Shown: one piece after another, positions 22,740 to 26,798 of the stretch
Numbering within the stretch: the stretch's first letter is position 1
How the letters are laid out: each line of letters opens with the position of its first letter
From: Clostridia bacterium
GTDB lineage: Bacteria > Bacillota_A > Clostridia > Christensenellales > UBA1242
Length of the DNA: 26,798 bases
Direction: 5' to 3'
Assembly: GCA_017454425.1 (NCBI GenBank)
Contig: JAFTCZ010000013.1
Location: forward strand, 1 to 26,798
The notes under the pieces: model-generated
The model's input: only the letters and a program-made list of their open reading frames with translations
Databases searched by the model: none
Told to the model about the DNA's origin: nothing
Position numbers and translations under genes: made by a program

Positions 22740-23939
22740 GTGAAAAAGCCTTTATTATTAATACTTTTGGCTTTGTTGTGCTTGGTTGTTGGGCACCAGT
22801 CTTTGCATGCAATCACGGCACAAGCATATGCCCTTGATAATGAAGATAATATAGAACAAACCTTAGAAGATAATATTAATGAAAACCTATTTAGCCTAGA
22901 TTTTAACCAATTAGATGATGTAATAGACAATTTGGATAAAGAAAGCCAAACAATATTTGGTGAAGACAGTTTTTTTCAAAAGGTTAATCGCATTCTTTCG
23001 GGTGATGTAGGAGAAAACTTTGGCAGTTTTTTGCTGTGTATTTTGGACTTGTTTTTTGGCAATATATTAAAATATATTCCTGTTATTTGCATTATAGTTG
23101 GAATTGCAATTTTGGGTACGCTTATTAAAGGTGTTTATTCAAAAGATGGACATGGCATAGAAGATATTATTAATTTTGTTTGTTTTTCGCTTATTGTTGT
23201 TATCTTAAGTGTGCAGTGTGTAGGACTTTTGAATGAAGTTCAGGGCGAAATAAATACACAAAAAATGCAAATTGATGGCATTTTTCCGATATTGCTTACT
23301 ACACTTGCGGGCATTGGTGGTACTGTGTCGGTTGGTATATTTCAAAGCACTACTGCGGTACTTGCCAATATAATAACTCAAGTTTTTAGTGTTGTGATTA
23401 TACCTTTATTTTTGGTGTGTTTTGTATTTAGTATTTTGGGCAATTTGGTGCAAAGTGTTAAATTAAATCAGTTTATCGAACTTATTCACACAATACTAAA
23501 GTGGTTGATAGGTATAATTTTTGGGGTGTTTACCTTAATTATGACAGTGCAAGGGATTGTGGCGGGCAATTATGACGGAATGTCAATAAAAGCCAGCAAA
23601 TTTGCCTTAAAAAGCTATATTCCTGTGCTTGGCGGCTATCTTTCGGACGGCTTTAACTATGTTGCGGCAAGTGGCATATTAATTAAAAATTCGGTAGGCT
23701 TGGCAGGACTAATACTTATATTGGCAAGTGTAATACCAGTTTTTGTACGCATTATTGTCATGGCAATATTATTAAAACTTGGTGGGGCAATAGTCGAGCC
23801 CATGGGAGCCGCCAAGGTGTCAAACTTCTTAAATCAAATTTCAAAACTGATGTTTTATTTGGTGGGCATACTGCTTGTAGTAAGTTTTATGTATATTATT
23901 ATAATTGGTCTTATAATGTGTGTTGCAAACATTGTATAA
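22740..23939 (+). CDS. spoIIIAE: Stage III sporulation protein AE
   Basis: 399-residue polytopic membrane protein of the SpoIIIA channel. A signal peptide is apparent (Lys-Lys then LLLILLALLCLVVGHQSL, with an AxA cleavage-like stretch at about residues 26-30), followed by an acidic extracytoplasmic segment and about seven membrane spans. The conserved LKSYIPVLGGYLSDGF motif is present (bases about 23605-23655). The GTG start is immediately after the spoIIIAD stop and its ribosome-binding site must lie inside spoIIIAD (GGTGGAG, 22721-22727). Confidence 0.95.
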   Translation: MKKPLLLILLALLCLVVGHQSLHAITAQAYALDNEDNIEQTLEDNINENLFSLDFNQLDDVIDNLDKESQTIFGEDSFFQKVNRILSGDVGENFGSFLLCILDLFFGNILKYIPVICIIVGIAILGTLIKGVYSKDGHGIEDIINFVCFSLIVVILSVQCVGLLNEVQGEINTQKMQIDGIFPILLTTLAGIGGTVSVGIFQSTTAVLANIITQVFSVVIIPLFLVCFVFSILGNLVQSVKLNQFIELIHTILKWLIGIIFGVFTLIMTVQGIVAGNYDGMSIKASKFALKSYIPVLGGYLSDGFNYVAASGILIKNSVGLAGLILILASVIPVFVRIIVMAILLKLGGAIVEPMGAAKVSNFLNQISKLMFYLVGILLVVSFMYIIIIGLIMCVANIV

Positions 23940-23948
23940 AGGTATGAT

Positions 23949-24437
23949 ATGTCATTTTTATCTATCTATTTGTTATCCATAATGGGTATTGTTTTGTTGT
24001 TTGTTGTTATCGAATTAATTTTACCCAACGGAAGTGTTTCAAAATATATCCGCTCTATGCTTGGAATTTTTTTAATCTTTGTGGTTGTTTCACCCTTGGG
24101 AAAGTTAAAAAGCCTAGATTTTGATGGCATTTTGTATGGTAGTAATGCAGAATATCAATTAGATTATGGTTATCTTTATCGCATGCATCTCGAAAAGGCC
24201 GAAAATTTGTCAAAGGATTTGCAACAACTTCTAACTTCAAAGGGGATTGATGGGGCAGTAGTGTTAATTGATGTAAAAAAAGATGTTTTGGATATGCAAA
24301 TAAATAGTATATTTGTAGATTTAAGTCAAACAGTAATATCAAAAAATAACGAGCATATAATTAACTATGCCACGCTTAAAAAACTAATTGCAGATTATGT
24401 TCATATTGAAGAAGATAAGGTGGTAATCAATGAATAA
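23949..24437 (+). CDS. spoIIIAF: Stage III sporulation protein AF
   Basis: 162-residue protein with two N-terminal spans and the family segment LILPNGSVSKYIRSMLGIFLIFVVVSPL, then a soluble alpha/beta domain (GIDGAVVLIDVKKDVLDMQI to YVHIEEDKVVI) of ring-building type. It is shorter than B. subtilis SpoIIIAF (about 206 residues), the loss being in the region between the spans and the soluble domain. The ATG at 23949 is preferred over one at 23944, which is out of frame. Its stop lies 8 bases past the spoIIIAG start, so the two overlap. Confidence 0.92.
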   Translation: MSFLSIYLLSIMGIVLLFVVIELILPNGSVSKYIRSMLGIFLIFVVVSPLGKLKSLDFDGILYGSNAEYQLDYGYLYRMHLEKAENLSKDLQQLLTSKGIDGAVVLIDVKKDVLDMQINSIFVDLSQTVISKNNEHIINYATLKKLIADYVHIEEDKVVINE

Positions 24438-25011
24438 ACTGATGGCATGGCTTGATAAGTCAAGATTAATAACCAAACTGAAGGGCATAAAACATCTAAA
24501 CATTATACTTTTGACATTATTGGTTGCATTAATTTTAATAATTTGGTTTGCAGATTTTGGCACAAACACAAACGAAAAACAAACATCTACATCAACATCA
24601 GGGACAAACACTTTGTCTGATTATACAACTTTACTCGAAACAAAGCTTTCAAAAACCTTGTCACAAATTGAAGGGGCAGGTAATGTAGATGTAATGATAA
24701 CACTAGATGGTGCTTCGCAGCTTATTTTGGCTTATGACACCGAAAGCCGCACAAATTCTACTGATAATACCACAGCAAGTGGCACAAGTACAAAATCTAA
24801 CAACACAACGACAAATTCAACCCCAATAATAATAACAAAAAATGGACAATCCGAACCATTGGTGCTTAGTGAAATTATGCCAAATATCAAAGGGGTGGTG
24901 GTTGTGTGTGAAGGTGCAAACAACATAAGAGTAAAACTAAATATCCTGCAAGCTGTTCAAGCATTGTTGGGTGTAAATAGTGGGCAAATAGAAATTTTTG
25001 TAAAAGGTTAG
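24430..25011 (+). CDS. spoIIIAG: Stage III sporulation protein AG
   Basis: 193-residue bitopic membrane protein that forms a large ring in the SpoIIIA-SpoIIQ apparatus. An N-terminal span (IILLTLLVALILIIWF) is followed by a Thr/Ser-rich linker, then the ring-building domain. LETKLSKTLSQIEGAGNVDVMITL opens the domain, a Ser/Thr/Asn-rich insertion interrupts it (bases about 24740-24830), and KGVVVVCEGANNIRVKLNILQAVQALLGV closes it. The insertion within the ring-building domain is known in SpoIIIAG as the beta-sheet extension that makes the tall ring. Slightly shorter than B. subtilis (229). Confidence 0.95.
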   Translation: MNKLMAWLDKSRLITKLKGIKHLNIILLTLLVALILIIWFADFGTNTNEKQTSTSTSGTNTLSDYTTLLETKLSKTLSQIEGAGNVDVMITLDGASQLILAYDTESRTNSTDNTTASGTSTKSNNTTTNSTPIIITKNGQSEPLVLSEIMPNIKGVVVVCEGANNIRVKLNILQAVQALLGVNSGQIEIFVKG

Positions 25012-25020
25012 GATCATATT

Positions 25021-25518
25021 ATGAAAGAAAAAATCAGCAGCAAAAAGAAAAAAATTGTGGTTTTAAGTTGTATGTTGGCACTACTTGTTGTTACGGGATT
25101 CTTAAACATAACCTTAAATAATACAAATACATCAGCAATAAACGCATCAAACAACCTCGAAACAGTTAGTAGCCAAAGTTTTTTTAACAGTTATCGCACC
25201 GAACGCGACACTGCGCGCAACCAAGAGTATTTGTATTATCAAGTTATTTTAGATAGTGCAAATGCTAGTGATAGCGCAAAAATGAGTGCCGAAACAAGTT
25301 TGGCACAATTGGCAAGTATTAAAGAGAAAGAATTATTGCTTGAAGGCTATATAAAATCAAAGGGTTTTGAAGACGCAGTAGTATCATTTACCGAAAATTT
25401 TGTTAATGTTATGGTAAGTGCCGAAACCCTAACCGAGGCCGAAGTTGCACAAATAGTTCAAGTTGTGCAAGAACAAACCTCAAAGTCAATTGATAATATA
25501 AAAATTATTCCTGTTTAG
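25021..25518 (+). CDS. spoIIIAH: Stage III sporulation protein AH
   Basis: 165-residue bitopic protein whose extracytoplasmic domain contacts SpoIIQ from the forespore side. A basic N-terminus and one span (VVLSCMLALLVVTGF) precede a linker with SFFNSYRTERDTARNQEYLYYQ. The YscJ/FliF-like ring-building domain follows (LLLEGYIKSKGFEDAVVSFTENFVNVMV). Shorter than B. subtilis (218) chiefly in the linker. Last gene of the operon. No hairpin terminator was seen between its stop and the promoter of the next gene at 25519, so read-through is possible. Confidence 0.95.
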   Translation: MKEKISSKKKKIVVLSCMLALLVVTGFLNITLNNTNTSAINASNNLETVSSQSFFNSYRTERDTARNQEYLYYQVILDSANASDSAKMSAETSLAQLASIKEKELLLEGYIKSKGFEDAVVSFTENFVNVMVSAETLTEAEVAQIVQVVQEQTSKSIDNIKIIPV

Positions 25519-25547
25519 TTGATTAGTTGAATAAATTGTGTTATACT
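25519..25547 (+). promoter_or_regulatory. Promoter for the asp23-family gene
   Basis: TTGATT (25519-25524), 17-base spacer and an extended -10 TGT-TATACT (hexamer 25542-25547). It begins one base after the spoIIIAH stop and lies about 25 bases before the next start codon. Confidence 0.75.
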
Positions 25548-25572
25548 ACCTTGTAAAGGTAGGAAATTTGGT

Positions 25573-25920
25573 ATGAGTAACGGCAAAACCACTTACAACA
25601 AAAACATTTTGTTGTCTATTATTAATCTTGCGGCCAAAGAAGTTAGCGGGGTGGCCTCAATGTGTGCCAACTTTGGTGGTTCTTGGTTTGCAAAAGTATT
25701 TACAAACAATTATTACGAAGGTGTAAAGATAACCTATGCGCCAAAAGGGCTTGTTATCAATGTGTACATTAATGTTTATACTGATTATTCGGTCAATGAT
25801 GTGGCTTGCAGAGTTCAAGAGAATATCAAAAGCAGTATTCAAACAATGGCAGATGTTGATACCACCGAGATAAATGTGCATGTGATGGGTGTGCAATTTA
25901 ACGAAAGCGCAAAAAAATAA
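25573..25920 (+). CDS. Asp23/Gls24 family envelope stress response protein (YqhY-like)
   Basis: 115-residue cytoplasmic protein of the Asp23 (DUF322) family. Recognisable are the opening YNKNILLSIINLAAKEVSGVASM and the central strand KGLVINVYINVYTDYSVNDVACRVQENIKSSIQTM followed by VDTTEINVHVMGVQF. In Firmicutes such genes (yqhY) lie between the acetyl-CoA carboxylase genes accBC and nusB; accBC are absent here. The exact role is unsettled; family members are linked to envelope stress and fatty acid synthesis control. The ATG follows TAGGAAA. A terminator separates it from nusB. Confidence 0.92.
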   Translation: MSNGKTTYNKNILLSIINLAAKEVSGVASMCANFGGSWFAKVFTNNYYEGVKITYAPKGLVINVYINVYTDYSVNDVACRVQENIKSSIQTMADVDTTEINVHVMGVQFNESAKK

Positions 25921-25948
25921 AGTCCTATTAAATATGAGGGCTTTGTTT
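25919..25948 (+). terminator. Probable terminator or attenuator between the asp23-family gene and nusB
   Basis: Stem AAAGTCCT (25919-25926) with AGGGCTTT (25937-25944), one G-U pair, 10-base loop, then GTTTTG and TTTT. The T-run is interrupted, so part of the transcripts may continue into nusB, which has no clear promoter of its own. Confidence 0.6.
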
Positions 25949-25966
25949 TGTTTTAGGAGGATAAAT

Positions 25967-26389
25967 ATGCGTAAGCAATCAAGAGAAATTGTGTTTAAGT
26001 TGTTGTTTGCAAAACAATATGGTCAAAAAATAGAACAAAATGATTTTGACATTGACGAACTTTTGGGTGTTATGCTTGATGAAATGGGCTTGGATATACA
26101 AAACATTGACATAGATTATGTCCGTGATACATACAATGCCGTAGTTGCTAGTTTTGAGCATTTGTCTGATGTTGTTAACAAGCATGTTAATAAATATGCC
26201 CAAAATCGTATTTATAATGCCGATTTTATTATTTTGGCTTTGGCTATTTATGAATTAGAACAAAACAGTCTAGATAGCAAAATTGTTGTAAGCGAAGCAA
26301 TTAAACTTGCAAAAAAATATTCAACAGAAAATAGTATTAAGTTTGTAAACGGGGTTTTGGGTGCTATCATAAAGGAGAAGAATGATTAA
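25967..26389 (+). CDS. nusB: Transcription antitermination factor NusB
   Basis: 140-residue all-helical RNA-binding protein of the rRNA antitermination complex. The chosen ATG gives MRKQSREIVFKLLFAKQYG, the conserved NusB opening, and has AGGAGG (25955-25960) at 6 bases; an in-frame start 78 bases upstream would lie within the previous gene and has no support. The C-terminal half has the invariant ILALAIYELEQN, VVSEAIKLAKKYSTENSIKFVNGVLGAI. Its last 8 bases overlap the start of xseA, indicating coupled translation. folD, often between nusB and xseA, is absent. Confidence 0.96.
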   Translation: MRKQSREIVFKLLFAKQYGQKIEQNDFDIDELLGVMLDEMGLDIQNIDIDYVRDTYNAVVASFEHLSDVVNKHVNKYAQNRIYNADFIILALAIYELEQNSLDSKIVVSEAIKLAKKYSTENSIKFVNGVLGAIIKEKND

Positions 26390-26798
26390 TTTAATTACAG
26401 TATCCAAATTTAATAAATATGTACATGATATATTTGTTGCCGAAGAACTATTGCAAAATATAGAAATATATGGCGAGGTTTCGGGGCTAAAGATATCGGG
26501 TGGCAGTGCATACTTTAACATCAAAGATAGTGAGGCAATTCTATCTTGTGTTAAATTTGGTGTTTCGACACTCGAGTATATTCCACAAGAGGGTGAAATG
26601 ATAATAGTAAGGGGCTCACCAAACTATTATATAAAGGGTGGTCGCTTTAGTTTTAATGTGTCAAAATGGACACCATATGGGCAAGGGCTTTTGTATCAAC
26701 AGTTTATTGAGTTAAAAAACAAACTAGAAAAACTAGGATATTTTGATATAGCCCAAAAAAAGCCGATACCGAAAAATATTCATCGTATTGGTGTCGTA
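26382..26798 (+). CDS. xseA: Exodeoxyribonuclease VII large subunit, 5' part
   Basis: First 139 residues of XseA, cut by the window end. The XseA N-terminal OB fold is clear: LITVSKFNKYVHDIF, LQNIEIYGEVSGLKISGGSAYFNIKD, ILSCVKFG, and EMIIVRGSPNYYIKGGRFSFNV, then the linker IELKNKLEKLGYFDIAQKKPIPKNIHRIGVV that leads into the catalytic domain. It overlaps nusB by 8 bases and has AAAGGAGAAG just upstream of the ATG. Exonuclease VII degrades single-stranded DNA to oligonucleotides. The rest of the gene and xseB should follow beyond the window. Confidence 0.96.
   Translation, partial: MINLITVSKFNKYVHDIFVAEELLQNIEIYGEVSGLKISGGSAYFNIKDSEAILSCVKFGVSTLEYIPQEGEMIIVRGSPNYYIKGGRFSFNVSKWTPYGQGLLYQQFIELKNKLEKLGYFDIAQKKPIPKNIHRIGVV

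Noticed and set aside
25889..25966. Upstream in-frame start for nusB
   Set aside because: It lies within the asp23-family gene and its terminator; ATG 25967 has AGGAGG and gives the conserved N-terminus.
1..26798. CRISPR arrays, insertion sequences, prophage genes, tRNA or rRNA genes, riboswitches of known consensus
   Set aside because: Scanned by eye on both strands; no direct-repeat arrays, transposase motifs, cloverleaf patterns or recognisable riboswitch cores were found. A covariance-model search was not possible here.

Overview
The window is a single co-oriented block of housekeeping and sporulation genes, all on the + strand, from an AT-rich, low-GC Gram-positive bacterium. A complete spoIIIAA-AH operon, the ruvX-DUF1292 pair, the rpsB-tsf-frr-uppS-cdsA-rseP run, the nusA-rnpM-ylxQ-infB-rbfA-nrnA-truB run and the asp23-nusB-xseA run together point to an endospore-forming member of the Clostridia (Bacillota). 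A poorly characterised or uncultured lineage is likely because several proteins are unusually divergent; that last step is inference. The standard genetic code applies, since TGA ends nfo and ylxR. No tRNA, rRNA, CRISPR array, insertion sequence or prophage was seen, and no gap between genes exceeds about 250 bases.

Layout. 1-2343: the 3' part of hslU and complete hisS. 2344-4461: trxA, then a cysteine desulfurase gene with an IscU-like partner, each unit with a clear promoter and terminator. 4462-5627: a 44-residue small membrane protein, then ruvX and a DUF1292 gene. 5628-7465: rpsB (with a structured leader) and tsf. 7466-12698: frr, uppS, cdsA, rseP and a shortened PolC-like protein. 12699-20001: a new promoter with a hairpin leader, then nusA, rnpM, ylxQ, infB, rbfA, nrnA, truB and an endonuclease IV-like gene. 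19998-20652: efp with its own promoter and terminator. 20698-25518: the eight-gene spoIIIA operon. 25519-26798: asp23-family gene, nusB and the start of xseA.

The gene order is the classical Bacillota translation/envelope neighbourhood with specific members missing: pyrH (tsf-frr gap), dxr and proS (cdsA to polC), and rimP (polC-nusA gap). The most notable item is at the polC position. There a 514-residue protein keeps the PolC N-terminal region, the OB fold and a complete DEDDh proofreading exonuclease. It has no PHP and no polymerase domain, and carries a QMDLF sequence resembling a sliding-clamp-binding motif where the PHP domain would begin. Other points worth attention are an IscU-like protein lacking all three canonical ligand cysteines but having a CX3CX3C helix, an EF-P with Arg in place of the usual Lys at the loop tip, a likely ATT start codon for spoIIIAA, and a retained leader hairpin upstream of nusA although rimP is gone.
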